A DNA stretch of 64,000 nt from Antedon mediterranea. Taxonomy: Eukaryota; Echinodermata; Crinoidea; Comatulida; Antedonidae. Positions 32,660 to 44,915 of the stretch are shown here, piece by piece (position 1 is the stretch's first letter; each line of letters begins with the position of its first letter). Location of the stretch: NCBI RefSeq assembly GCF_964355755.1, contig NC_092673.1, positions 24,249,001 to 24,313,000 on the forward strand. Reading direction: 5' to 3'. The translations under genes and the position numbers were made by a program. The notes below the pieces were generated by a model that saw nothing but the letters and a program-made list of their open reading frames with translations, was not told where the DNA came from and did no database searches.

Positions 32660-35600
32660 GTAAGAACCCTGCTTTGGTAGTGTTATATGGTGTGGTGTTA
32701 ATTCTTATTTCAAACGTGCTTACTGACTCGGAAAAGATTATCACAACACTGATTTATTGCTGTTAAAAGCTGTACCTAATGCATGTCTGTCCCCATGACT
32801 TTAATTATATATTTTTTAGATATAAATGGCATTACTGTGTTTTGTCATTCAGGTTATTTCAGGTATTTTTGCCGTTTCTGTATGTCTTCGCGAATGGAGG
32901 AAAGAATCGTAGAATGTTCCTCCATATGGCCTAGACCCGATCTGTCACAAAGATCACAAGCCTAAGGTCTTTTACATGTCCATCCACTTCCTATGTTTGT
33001 TATGCTTAGTGATGATAAAATAATAATAATACATTTGATTTGAATTAACATTAATAATATGCAATATTTTGTAATATTTTTCTGATGACATGTGATCATC
33101 GCTTATTTCAAATTAGTTTGTAAATAATAGTAATTGTCTTTTAAATGGATAAATTTATTTGAATGTTTATATTATTAACTGTTAAATATTGAACAGACTA
33201 TCAGTGTAACTTTATGATGTCAAAGTAATGTACTGTTTTATATTTTTAGTTTTATATTGCCTAAAGGTGACACTTTAAAGGGAGTCATAACTCCCTCTCA
33301 AAAGGTCAAATAGTCTACTTACAGATAACATATGTAGGAAATTATTCATTAATTGCCATATTACTCTACTTAAGATGTCCATTTTTTTTAAAAATCACTA
33401 AAAAGTAGAAAAGTCAATAAAGATTAACTATAATTATTTTAATATTTTTACTTTTTTATTTTCTAGGAATACTCATTATTGGTAATACATTTTTTTAAAG
33501 ATAGATTAGGAGAGAATTTTATTATCATGTATTAAACCATAACAAAGTTTAATGACATATTTATTTTCGTGTCCATTTATCACCCACTTGTTTAAATCAA
33601 TGCTACAGTATCTGTTCCACATTTTTGTAACTAAATCTTCAATATGGTTGACACAATTTTTCTTTTGTTTCTTTCCTATCGTTTGAACAACTCTTGTGAA
33701 ACAATCACCCACTCTGAAGCCTATTTTCCAACTAAGCAAATTCATGTGAATCGAACGCACCAGCTTTATACGCATAGATATTCATGTTACCATCTTCCAG
33801 ATTCCTCTCTACACATTCGTATATAAGCTTTCGATTCATGCAAACAAATTCACCTAGTGGAAAATCAGCTTAATTCTTTTAAAATGAATTAAAAAACTTA
33901 TCTGCAAAATTCAGGATAGATGTGTTGTTAAATGATTAATTAAAAATGTAAATGAGAGTAAATTACATTACAAAATCACATTTTTATAAAAACAATGAAA
34001 AAAAATTGTTAAATTCATCTAAGACTGGTAAAAAGAGTCTGTATTATGCAAAAAAACACATACTGAATACACTGTATTGTTTAAAAATACGCTGATTCAA
34101 GATAAACTTGTAATTACAATGCCTTAGAGAGTAAATGTGTTAGAATGACATTAGTTGCAGTGAATGCTAATGATAATAAAATACTTTCTTTGACTTTAAG
34201 CCTTTTTAGTGTTCTACCGAAGCAGGTTGTTCCAGCAGGATTTGCTGGACTAAATTGGCTCCAATCGGTATTAAAAATTAAAAAAAATCTAAGAAAACTA
34301 ACACTTAATCTAGTAGTGGTCGGTTAGGCCATAGCCATTACAAAATTAGACCAAGACCAATCAAAGGCTATATTTTTTTAATTGGATAAACAAAGTACGA
34401 TATTATTTAGATTTGTTACATCTTATAGTACTGTATATCATGCTAGAATTAATTTGTATAGAGAACACTGCTGTTGTAATATTCATTTGAATTGTTTGAA
34501 TTAAAAATACTAATTCACTCATTCTATACTTACAAAAAAAAAATGTTTCCCCTTGCTTAGCTTACCTGGATAAACCGAGAAGAGAGCATGCTTAACGTTA
34601 TAGTGTCTATTGCATGTTACTTCCACTAATATGTTTAATTAAACAAACTCTAACATTGAGGCAAGCCATCAGTTACACACTATGTATTTTCTGTTGTTTC
34701 AAATTCTATATTGTATTTTATTTGTGTTATGGGAAACAACAGATTCATTATTCATAAGGTAGTAATTGTTATCCTTGAGTTTAACTGGAAAACAGCTAAG
34801 TTTTACACCTTTTACCAATCCAGCAGTAAGGCGGCTTCCAGATCAGCACGCCAGGAGACGATCACCTCTTTTTCCAATAGTGTACCAAGTTCTTTAACTT
34901 GCACGTTATGTATATAGAACCAATGAGAAGAAAGGATCCCGCCTAAGGATTTAATCAGTATGATACAGATGAGCTTGAACCCATTGCAATTATAGTCTGA
35001 TTATATCCTATATTCCTGGTCTATGCAGCACCCAACACAGTATTCCTAGATGGTCGTTGATTAAATTCGGTGATCTGACTGGTGTTTCAATGCAGTATAG
35101 CCGTATATGAAAATATCATCAATATGATAATCCTAGGCAAATTACTGAAAAATATGATAATGCTGTCCGTATTAGTCTCTGGATCTTTATTGGCGATACT
35201 AATAAAATAAGCTTAATAAAAACGATAGTAGTAAAGTATGAAGATTTTGAAAAACATGCATTCACCTGGGCTAATGAGAGAACTTGGAAAGGATATAATG
35301 TGATAAAAAGAGAGAAAAACTAAAAAGTTTCTACTGTTTCGATGGGATTAAAAAAAGTCAATTCAAGCCCTCAAATAAATGTATTTTGGTAGACATGAGT
35401 TTTACACTTGCTAAAGATCTTTCATGAAATATTCCTTTAGAAGAGCACCAGGCTACCTTTAGTTTTACAAAACAATTTAAATATCATTTAAATGAGGAGA
35501 AATATTAAAAATTAAAAAAAATAAAAATTAAAAATATTAAAATGTCATGTCCATTATTTTGCTGTTCCATCTACGATGCATACACTTTTTAAAATAGTGT

Positions 35601-35785
35601 TTTTTGTGCAATGCTGTACATCTTTTTATACTTTTATAATTAACATTAACATACTGTATGTGTTCATTACCCATGTTTATTATCACAAACTTGTGGAAGA
35701 ACACTTATTTCATGGTAACGAGTTTTATATTTTGTACTTTTGTATTTTATAATTTCGTGAATAAATAAAGATTTTGATTGATTCA
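32660..35785 (+). other. Presumed KCNT intron 1, first part
   Basis: AT-rich with no supported coding exon. Open frames at 33506-33775 (-), 34145-34327 (+) and 34711-34917 (+) lack domains or paired splice sites. The stretch at about 35560-35788 ends gaataaataaagattttgattgattc, a LINE-like 3' end on the plus strand. Confidence 0.45.
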
Positions 35786-36190
35786 TTCTTTTCTATTTCT
35801 AAAATATGGCTATGTTAATTAAAGTTATATTCTCAAAAATATCCTGTCCTTAAAAAAAAAATACTTTGAAATGGCCCTATTAAAACTACTGTATTTGCAG
35901 TAATATAATTTGATTTGATACAGATCATTTAATTGAGTAAATTTTATTTATCATCGCGAGTCTCTTTTAAAAGGTTACCAGTAAACTGCGATGTCATTTT
36001 CTATTTCTAAGATATGGCTACTGTATGTTAATGTTATATTCTAAAAAATATCCTGTCCTTAAAAAAAAATACTGTGAAATTACTACTGTATTTACAGTAA
36101 TATAATTTGATTTGATAGAGATCATTTTATTTAGTCAATTTTATTCATCATCACGAGTCATTTTTAAAAGGTTACGGTGTACTGTGATGC
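35786..36190. repeat. Tandem duplication of a ~205-bp unit
   Basis: Copy 1 is about 35786-35992, copy 2 about 35994-36190. Shared blocks include ttctatttcta(a/g)(a/g)atatggct, atatcctgtccttaaaaaaa, cagtaatataatttgatttg and ttttaaaaggttac. Divergence is moderate. Confidence 0.85.
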
Positions 36191-36496
36191 GATAATTGAT
36201 CTACACAGTATAATTTTCAACTCTGCTGATTGTGATTATCAGCATGTGTCTGTACAGTGTAAATTAATGGTTAGCATTACAATACAAGGTCACATGGTCT
36301 TCAATTAATTGTTGATGTTTCATACAGTATTTCTGCAGTGAAAAAATAACCAGTTATTACAGGGCCGTAGCAACCAGTACGGTTGGTAAAGTTTCAACCT
36401 GACCACTTTTTCACAGAGGTCTTTCACAACCAAATAGCTTGAACAGAGATTGTTCCTTTTCTTGCGAAACTTCTTCTTGGCAGCAAAAATGGGAAA

Positions 36497-36534
36497 AATT
36501 GTCAATAAACGCTTTTAAGCGTTTATTGACAATT
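36497..36534. repeat. Perfect 18-bp inverted repeat with 2-nt loop
   Basis: The left arm aattgtcaataaacgctt is followed by tt and then its exact reverse complement. It would form a very stable hairpin or cruciform. No transposon boundary was found around it. Confidence 0.9.
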
Positions 36535-37039
36535 TAAATTAATTTAAAATGGCAGCCTTAAAATTATGATTAATAAAACACATAAAATATGTACATTATT
36601 TCTTTAATTTGTTGTACAAATTTTTCATTGGACTTCCACATCACTTTGTCATTCTATTTCTATCACATTTGTCTTGTGATTTCTGTGACTCACAATTCTA
36701 GATATTGTCGTCATAAATCTGTCTTGTACGCATAATTGACTACTATTCTACCAATGGGATTAATGTTGATGAATAATTAATTCACAATAGAATTCTGTTA
36801 AGAAGAGCCTTAACATTTTTTTAACCTTTCCTAGAAATTAATTTAGCTTTAGAGTAGAAAATGTGTAAAAAGTTTTTTAGGTAAAAACTTTATTATAAAC
36901 AATACCAATACCTATTTTTTTTTTGTGAACATCTAAAAGGGTCAGTGTTCCTCCTTAGCGAAAGTCTGTTTCAGGTTCAATTATGTTGGAATGGAATACT
37001 CCGTGTAGGCTGTATTTGTTGTCTTTTTATGTTAGTCCA

Positions 37040-37200
37040 CTAGTTGACGTTTCGACTTTTGTCTGAAAATACAGACTTGTGATACACTTAGAAATCGATT
37101 TGCAGACCGCAAACGTCCGATAAGAATGACGTAGGTTATCATATGAGGGGGCTTATGTAAATATGGATTTTTGAATCAACCAATGATCAAGCGGACATCA
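37040..37200 (+). mobile_element. Dispersed repeat family D, copy 1
   Basis: A ~150-bp block (gtctgaaaatacagacttgtga, aaatcgatttgcagaccgca, aacgtccgataagaatgacgta, then aatatggatttttgaatcaacc) that reappears in reverse orientation at 56285-56465. Likely one half of a DNA transposon. Confidence 0.75.
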
Positions 37201-39950
37201 TTTATTATTATAAAATTAAATGAAATGCCATTTGTGCCAAAATATTGATCTTTTTACTAAGTCAAAACTCTATTTGTAGGCATTTGTGTCTTTGCTTTGA
37301 GTTTCAGTTTCAGTGTTAATGTTTTACTATACTTGTTTGTCATTTGAATTGTTAAAAGCCATAGGCATAAAGTTTTTTCTTTATTTACACTTCCTTCTAC
37401 ACATACAATGTTTATTTTATAATGTGTGAAGAACTTTCAATAAACGAAAGGAAACGAATAAATGAAGTGTACCTGAATATTTATTGATGATTATTCTAGT
37501 TTTTAAATGTTTTCGGATCATCAACCTCTTTCGCCAAAGTTACATTACCATGATCTGTGATAGATACGTGATAATTGATGTGTGCCTTGTTGATCCGTAG
37601 GGAATACTCTTGACTCTCCCGTAATTACCAACACATGTTCACACTTGTATAACCTAATGGTAGCTTATTATCCGGACGGTAAAATGTCACAGTTCTCTTT
37701 ATTAATTATCATTCGCATGTTCTATTTGTCATAAATAAATATTTAGAAGAATACATGTGACCTTTAATATCATCCATGCGTTCTATTAAACAAATTATTT
37801 TGTTTATTAATGCAGAAAAATACAATAAAAAAGTAGTATTTGAATTGTTATTAAACTTAATTCACAACCATTATTGGATAAACTCCTTTCTTTTTCTTTT
37901 ATTCAATATTTCACACTTGAAAAATAATACAAGTTGTGTGAAACAATGATAACAGGTATCATAGTAATAAACAATAAGGCAATGAAACTACTGTAATTAA
38001 GAAAAATATATATAGAGTGTGAAAGGAGGTCAAATAAGTATGATACTTTAAGCTTGACCCCTAAAAAGACTGCAGGACTGTGATTGTAGCAGATTTTCGG
38101 TATTGTACTGTGTCTATAATATTAAGGCAATTCTACAAATTCTGATACAGTGACACATATGTACCACATGTGACGTCTGTATCATAGTACCAGTCATAAA
38201 TCATTGAAGCATCAAGAAGTAGTGCTGCCACTGATATTGGTAGTGTTTGCTGGTCAGCATGAAAATCATGTCCAATGATTTGATCAGTAATTTAAAATCA
38301 CTGATCTCATCAAATTCATGTTTATCGTGGCTCCGCAGATGTTATGCTGTGAGGCGTAACAACTCTGTAACCGCCAATCTACTGTATGGTCTATTTAGTT
38401 CAAACAAAAACCTGAAAGCCATTCGTCAGAACAAACCGTTTTAAGACTGAAATTTAAATTCATAAATTAAAATGCATCTTTATTTGTTTTTGTCACATCA
38501 TTACATTTGTATCTGCTGTTGTTTTTGGTTTTAGAAATAAATACCTAAAAATTACTTTATTAAATATCAGTTTTAATTTTCCAGAATCCAAAATCAAATA
38601 AAAATTTTAGATTGACATAAAAATATTTATAATGCATCCGTGTATGTCATCAAATTATATGGAAACAAGGACTTCAATCTTGGCCATGTCACTGTCAATG
38701 AATATCAATGCAATCACTTTTACATTGTTATCGTTGCCATGGTGACAAGGGAATCAAATGATGTACCTCTGCAGTGTATATCATCTTTCATAATTATGCA
38801 GTAGAAAGTGAAAATCCTATTTTTAATTTATCTTAAATTTTTATGACGATTTTGGTTATTAAACATTTTAATGATGGGTAATAAATAAATGTTTAGCAAT
38901 AGAAGTTGTTAACCGGTAGATGTAATCGCTTCGTAGTTTAGTAAAGGACTCAGGGATGGTTACGGGCTTGAAACTAGCTTTTCTGTAGTAATTAATTAAA
39001 TTTAGTAATTGAAATATCTCCAACACTGAAAACAATTAAGAAACATTTATAAAAATCGATCAAAATATAACAAAAAAGAACAGACAGATTTATAATAAAG
39101 ACATGTAAGGACAAGAAATCAAGTTATCTAAATCTATAAATAAAAACAAATGTGAATAAAATTATAAATCTCTCAATGAATGAATATCATTTATTTATTT
39201 GTTCTTTATACTGGGTGACCTTTCTAGAAAAATTCTCCCAGAGGGCCCAGTACACAAAACACAGAAACAGTATAATCTTGGGACTGTTGCAGGGTTGCGA
39301 TATTATGCACATGTACAATTTGCATAATAGAAAAATCGTATCCTCCGTCAATGCGCACAAAACATGCACATTTGCTTTCAAACGCATAAATGTTATTGCA
39401 TGGAAAGACCTAGTAGCTCAGCTACAGTGATTAAGTTCACTTAGGTTGATCATGGCCTCCCCAATTTAATTTTTTTTTGTTATGTATATACTGAAATAGA
39501 CCGAATAAATAATGAAATGAAATATAATATTACTAGTGTCTCAATTCCCTGACATGTTGATTATTGTTGATAATATGTCAAATATAATTTAAAAATATGA
39601 CATTGGTTCCTACAGACTGCAGCTCAGAATTTAATATCATATTGTATGGTACGGGTACAGTAGATTTGACCATATTCGACTCCTTTTGTTAAGTTGTCAC
39701 TTATGTTTCATTATTAATTATTTTTCTGTAATCTATATTTTATTTTTAATATTTGTACTTTTTTTGTGACTGTCAATCAATATTTCTAATTTTAGAATAA
39801 AGATAGTTCTAATGTTGCTATTCTGCTTTATGCGCAGTCATGCACTCCTCAGCAAAATGAAATTGATCACTGATTGTAATCTAGTAATGTAGGTATACAC
39901 AATATAATCTTTCAAATAGCAAACTCATACAAAAAAAATAATTTAGGAAA
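37201..39950 (+). other. Presumed KCNT intron, no supported exon
   Basis: AT-rich sequence. LINE-like 3' tails appear near 37430-37465 (caataaacgaaaggaaacga) and 39480-39525 (gaataaataatgaaatgaaa). The open frame at 39152-39430 shows no recognisable domain. Confidence 0.4.
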
Positions 39951-39954
39951 ACAT

Positions 39955-40504
39955 TAGTCATAGTCATAGTCATAGTCATATATACTTTATTGTCCATTTA
40001 AAAAACAGAAATGTGATTTGAAAACTGGCAAAATAATAAAAACACACACAAAAAGTTAAGAGGCTAAAAATTGTTAAAATTAGATAAAAATTATTATTAT
40101 TTAATTATATTATATGATTTATTATTATATTGCACTAACGATGATTTAAAGTTTATATAAAAGAATTAAAAAAACTTGCGTGAGCTATAAAAATAAACAA
40201 AAGCGGTTACATTTTATCTTTGTACACTGGAGTTATATAAGTGTATACATGTAGCATTAGGTACAAACGAGCACCTAAACCGTTTTGTTTTGGTATTAAG
40301 TGCACGTAGTCTTATGCCAGAATTCATGAGAGCAAATTGTTTGTGAAGAGGATGTGTTTCATCATCAATGATACTTTTTACTTTTTTTAACACATTTTCT
40401 TTATACAAGGATTCAACATCAGGTAAGTGCTCTCCTACTAGTCTAATTGCTCTATTTCCTATTCGATTAAGTTTAATTTTACAAATTAGTAGTGGCTTAT
40501 GCAT
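39955..40504 (-). pseudogene. 5'-truncated LINE: reverse-transcriptase C terminus and 3' end
   Basis: On the minus strand an open frame from 40504 to 40214 reads NRIGNRAIRLVGEHLPDVES, then KKVKSIIDDETHPLHKQF and SGIRLRALNTKTKRFRCSF. This is the usual C-terminal end of CR1/Rex-type LINE ORF2 proteins (the 'HPLh..f..l.SGrRlR....T.RfrnSF.P' region). The 3' UTR follows, ending in ggacaataaagtatatatga and a (tgacta)n terminal microsatellite at 39955-39980, the expected 3' hallmark. No catalytic RT motifs are present. Confidence 0.85.
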
Positions 40505-41030
40505 TTTTTTTTTAGAACAGGACTGAGGTCTTGATTAAATACATTATTTGATTAAATTTATTCATAATCGTATTAATTTAGTAAATTCTCCACGATGTAA
40601 TTAATTTCATCTACTACGATGTTTAATTCATTTTTAAAAATTAATACAGATTATTGTTCTTGTTTATACATATTAATATAAATATTCATGCAAAGTTATG
40701 TTATAATTTCTCAATATCTAATTTAATCAATGTGAACATTAATGCACCATAGTTTTTATACGATTTATTAAACTGTTGCTTGATATTTATTATTTATGTT
40801 GATCCATGTTTACAATTATTCTGTTTATATCACCATTATTAATGATTGTGTGAGTTAATTGAAAGAGCTTGTTTATTAATCGTTCTGTCTTAAAGAACAC
40901 AAGTTGTGGAATATATTGAAGTTAAAAGAAACTATGTGCATCGATAAAATTGTCTGTCAATTGCGGTAGACAACACTAGTCATGATCATTCATACCTGCA
41001 AGTTGCTTAGCTAAAGAGAAGAGGCGACAG
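40505..41030 (+). other. Presumed KCNT intron, nothing seen
   Basis: AT-rich with no supported exon or repeat. Confidence 0.45.
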
Positions 41031-41032
41031 AG

Positions 41033-41550
41033 TCCTGAGAATTGCAGAGGTTCAACTAGTGGTCTTAGAATTGCCTAGACTCAACTGGTAGTCTGAGAAT
41101 TGCAGAGGCTCAACTTGTAGTCTTAGAATTGCCTAGACTCAACTGGTAGTCTGAGAATTGCAGAGGCTCAACTTGTAGTCTTAGAATTGCCAAGACTTAA
41201 CTGGTGGTCTGAGAATTGCAGAGGCTCAACTTGTAGTCTTAGAATTGCCTAGACTCAACTGGTGGTCTTAGAATTGCCGAGATTCAACTGGTGGTCTGAG
41301 AATTGCCAAGACTCAACTGGTGGTCTGTGAATTGCCGAGAATCAAATGGTGGTCTGAGAATTGCCGAGAATCAACTGGTCTGAGAATTTCCAAGACTCAA
41401 ATAGTGGTCTGAGAATTGCCGAGACTCAAATAGTGGTCTGAGAATTTCCGAGAGTCAACTGGTTGTCTGAGAATTGCCGAAACTCAACTGGTGGTATGAG
41501 AATTGCCGAAGCTCAATTGGTGGTCTGAGAATTGCTAAGGCTCAACTGGT
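41033..41550. repeat. ~29-30-bp minisatellite
   Basis: About 17 copies of a unit close to tctgagaattgccgagactc plus aactggtgg. Early copies alternate 'gcagaggctcaacttgtag' and 'gcctagactcaactggtag', giving a two-unit higher-order pattern that gives way to single units after about 41280. Confidence 0.9.
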
Positions 41551-43925
41551 GCTATAAACCACAGTTCAAACCCTGTCTAGTCTAACTCTATATCCTCATA
41601 CTTTGATTTGGTTGCTGGGAACTGTCACTCTCAATTTCCCCCCTTTTTACAGTACTTGTTGTCGTAGTTTGTCCAGACTTTTTTCTTTTGCGTTATATTA
41701 ATTGATAACTGGAAACCTTGAATCGCATTGCATGGGTAACCATGACCGGTAGGACCAGTTCAATGTTGTAGATTGTAGAGCTATTACATTCCTTTCAGCT
41801 TTGAATTGTGTTGGGCGTATTAAGCACTATGTCGAACCACAACTAGTTTTGATCATTGGTTTTAGCTTCATTCCATTCAGTGGTTCACATCAAATATTAT
41901 GTTTTTAAATAACAAATACTTTTTCACAATTGATTGCTGATGCTACAAGGCAGAATGATTTAGATAATTTATAGTGTAATTAGTTAATAATATAAAGTAG
42001 ATTGTTTCCGGCTGTAAGAATTTAAACACCTGCATTTTCTAAATCGGTTTATGTATACGTAACTTGGTTAAAAGTTTTTATGTTAAATATAAATGTTTAA
42101 AAAATTGTATAACTTTATTTACTGTAGTACTATATTAAAATTAGAATATAGATGTTTTGAGTTAAAAAGAGAATATTTTTCATGAGTTAGAATATTTTTC
42201 ATGAGTTGAAATATTCACTGCCCTTCGACGATGTTGAGTTAGGCTTTTAAGGAATGAAATTATTATAATCCAATTTTTGTAAACCTATTGTTCGAAAATT
42301 TACTTTTATTCAATTCATCCGCTGCTTTCATTTTAGCGCAATTTGTGACAAATTAAGAGGTTGGTATTCGAACGTGCACCCATTTTCTACCTTATTTATA
42401 CATCACGCATTTGTTGCATGCCATACTAATTTTTGTTTGTTCATGTGATCATGCTTTTGTGAGAAAGGTACACTTTTTATACTGTACAAAAAAGGTTTAA
42501 AATGTATTGAAAAATTACCATAGAATGTAAGTAAAAACCACTTTGTTTATCTGACTAAATCCAAACATTTTCCCTTTCATTCAGTAAAATTAAATAGATC
42601 TAGAGTTTGAGCTACAGTACCATTTAATAGTAATTCTTTAAATTCATAAAAGCATTTTTCTGGAAGTATCTTTTGCCTAATTTAATTAATTTTAAATTAA
42701 ACCAACGTTAATATTTGATTATAAATATTACCGCGTTGTCATGGCACTGTGAAGATTTATTTGTAGTGCAACGCTTGGGTAGATATTGTAAAATCAAAAC
42801 GTCCATTATTGATCCACATTCACCAATAGGAAATGCTTCCTGTTGCTTGGCAACTGGTCAATTTGCAATCACCATTTACAGCTAAATATATAAAGTGTCT
42901 GAAAAAACACATTAACGATTTACGAGTAATTAAACCTTATCATTTAATTATGACAAACCATTTTTGTTTAATCCCCTTTTCTTGCATTATTATTAGAGTG
43001 CAGTACACCACATACGTAGTGAGGACGATTGGGTCTAGTCTACCATATTTAAGCATATCACTACCATATTTGTAGACAGATCTTAATACTGAGACCGCAA
43101 TTGCTTTTTCAAAACTGACTATTTCACGAGTCTATATTTACGTGTAGATAATATATCAAGAAAAAAATTTACATTTTTTCATGGATATATACTTTTATAA
43201 TCTGGTAAAATTGAGATGATAAAATTAAAATTTAGTTTTTATATTAATTGATATGGCATGAAATTGCTTTGTGATCTTCAGCGACATATATTTTGTAATA
43301 TAATACACATTTAGTGGAAATTACTTAACAGTTGCTTAATACGCTAAGCGTATTAGCGATTGTCTACATAGATTTTCCATTAATTAATATTGTGATAGAC
43401 TCATTGCATTGTTGTATAGTAGGCCTAGCTACTTTTTAATATAACAATGATTCATGAACCTTTATTTTGATGGATTTTCATCTAACTTTATAGTTCAGAT
43501 TAATTGAGGGCCAGATGTTGACAATAATAGGATGAAACCATATTTGAACATCCTCTCCATGGTTTTTTATCTGCATTTTTTTTTAGATGACACATCTATC
43601 ACTTTTTATTAGTGTCTGATGTACTTATACATGCACAGACAGCAATAATGATATCCTCAATAGACGCCCTCATTTTCAAAGTTTAAGTTCACCTCTGATC
43701 AACAATATATTAAATTAAAACTGTCTGTTGTACTATTTCGTTTATCGCTTATATTCCAATTGCATATTATTATGCACATGAAAACACTGTATTGTTATGA
43801 TAAATACCCGTTCTCTTGTTAAAATCCAGTACTGTACATACATTATCCCTACAATATTATTTACTGTACTTTATTTGTATCAAATATTGGTACTGAAAAC
43901 TACAGTCAGTAGAGTATTTTTAAAT
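41551..43925 (+). other. Presumed KCNT intron, mostly unassigned
   Basis: Holds a small deleted copy of MITE family A at 43033-43086 (gtctaccatatttaagcatatcactaccatatttgtagacaga) and a 10-bp palindrome aatacgctaagcgtatt near 43338. No exon is supported before the candidate at 43926. Confidence 0.5.
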
Positions 43926-43957
43926 ATGGATATGTCTACAAATTGTATACCATTTAG
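43926..43957 (+). CDS. Possible alternative KCNT first exon
   Basis: A short frame MDMSTNCIPF plus AG runs into a perfect donor (ag|gtaagt at 43958). The split is the same as in the 32.6-kb exon (two bases, AG, completing an arginine), so it could splice to the same second exon. Vertebrate KCNT1 is known to use alternative first exons with different N termini. Here the evidence is only an ATG, an open frame of ten codons and a matching donor phase, which can occur by chance. Confidence 0.15.
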
Positions 43958-44810
43958 GTAAGTTTAAGTTTTAAACATAATTATAATTTATTAAACAGAA
44001 TAGTGTCAACAGTGTCATAAGTATATAGAACAATAATGTAGTTTGAGGTCATAGGACAAATGAAGAAGATTGGTTTTATGAATGTCAACATTGTAGATCT
44101 GATACCTGACCATGTACCAGACTGCTAGAAAATAGTTCCCATTAAAAAAAAAAAACAGAAAGACTGAGAGTTAAAATAAAAGAACTGAAATAATCATACA
44201 ATTGAAGTAACTTAGTTGTAGACATTCATTGTTTCTATTTTGGCTTGGTCAAAGTGACCATATATCTATAGATTATCCTCATATCGCTCACTTCTATCAA
44301 TCCATTTAAACTATCATCTCAATCCCCATGTATCATAGCACAGCAGGGAGCAAACTGGCTACCAGCTTCTACAACGGCTATTCAATTAGCTGACTTGATC
44401 TATACCACATATTAACATAATTCTAACCATTTATGACACTAAAACTAATCAAAAGATATCATATTGCCCCAAAATCAATATGTCATTGTGGTTTACTGAA
44501 CCGTTCAACACTGTGTTGGAGTGAATGCTTCTGATTTCTAGTCCAATAATATAATATTATTTATGGAATGCTTATCTAAGATAACAATAGGCAGTTTGTT
44601 AACAGAAATTTAGTACATTCATAGTTGTTTGATTGATTGTTTATTTATACTGTTAAATGGATTACATGGTGAATAAACAAATAAGTATAAGGTTTGTGTG
44701 TATACCATGTTTTTATTAAATGATGATCTATGCGTTTATTCAAAGCAGAGTTTATATTCCAATAATTATGATATATACTTTCTTCCTTAACCTGATATGT
44801 TATAGTACTA

Positions 44811-44915
44811 AAGCTCTGTCAACACATCAAACTAGTTTGAAAAAAAAAACCTGTGATGTGCCCAAATATGGTAGTGATATGCCAAAATATGGTAGTTTTT
44901 TTTGTGCTTTAAGTT
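44811..44915. mobile_element. MITE family A, copy 3 (right end lost)
   Basis: Starts aagctctgtcaacacatcaaac and continues tgtgatgtgcccaaatatgg and gtagtgatatg as in the complete copies. It stops before the second terminal repeat. Confidence 0.8.

Noticed and set aside
41540-41590. Sequence 'cagttcaaaccctgtc' resembling a tRNA T-arm
   Set aside because: No acceptor stem, D-arm or anticodon arm can be placed around it.
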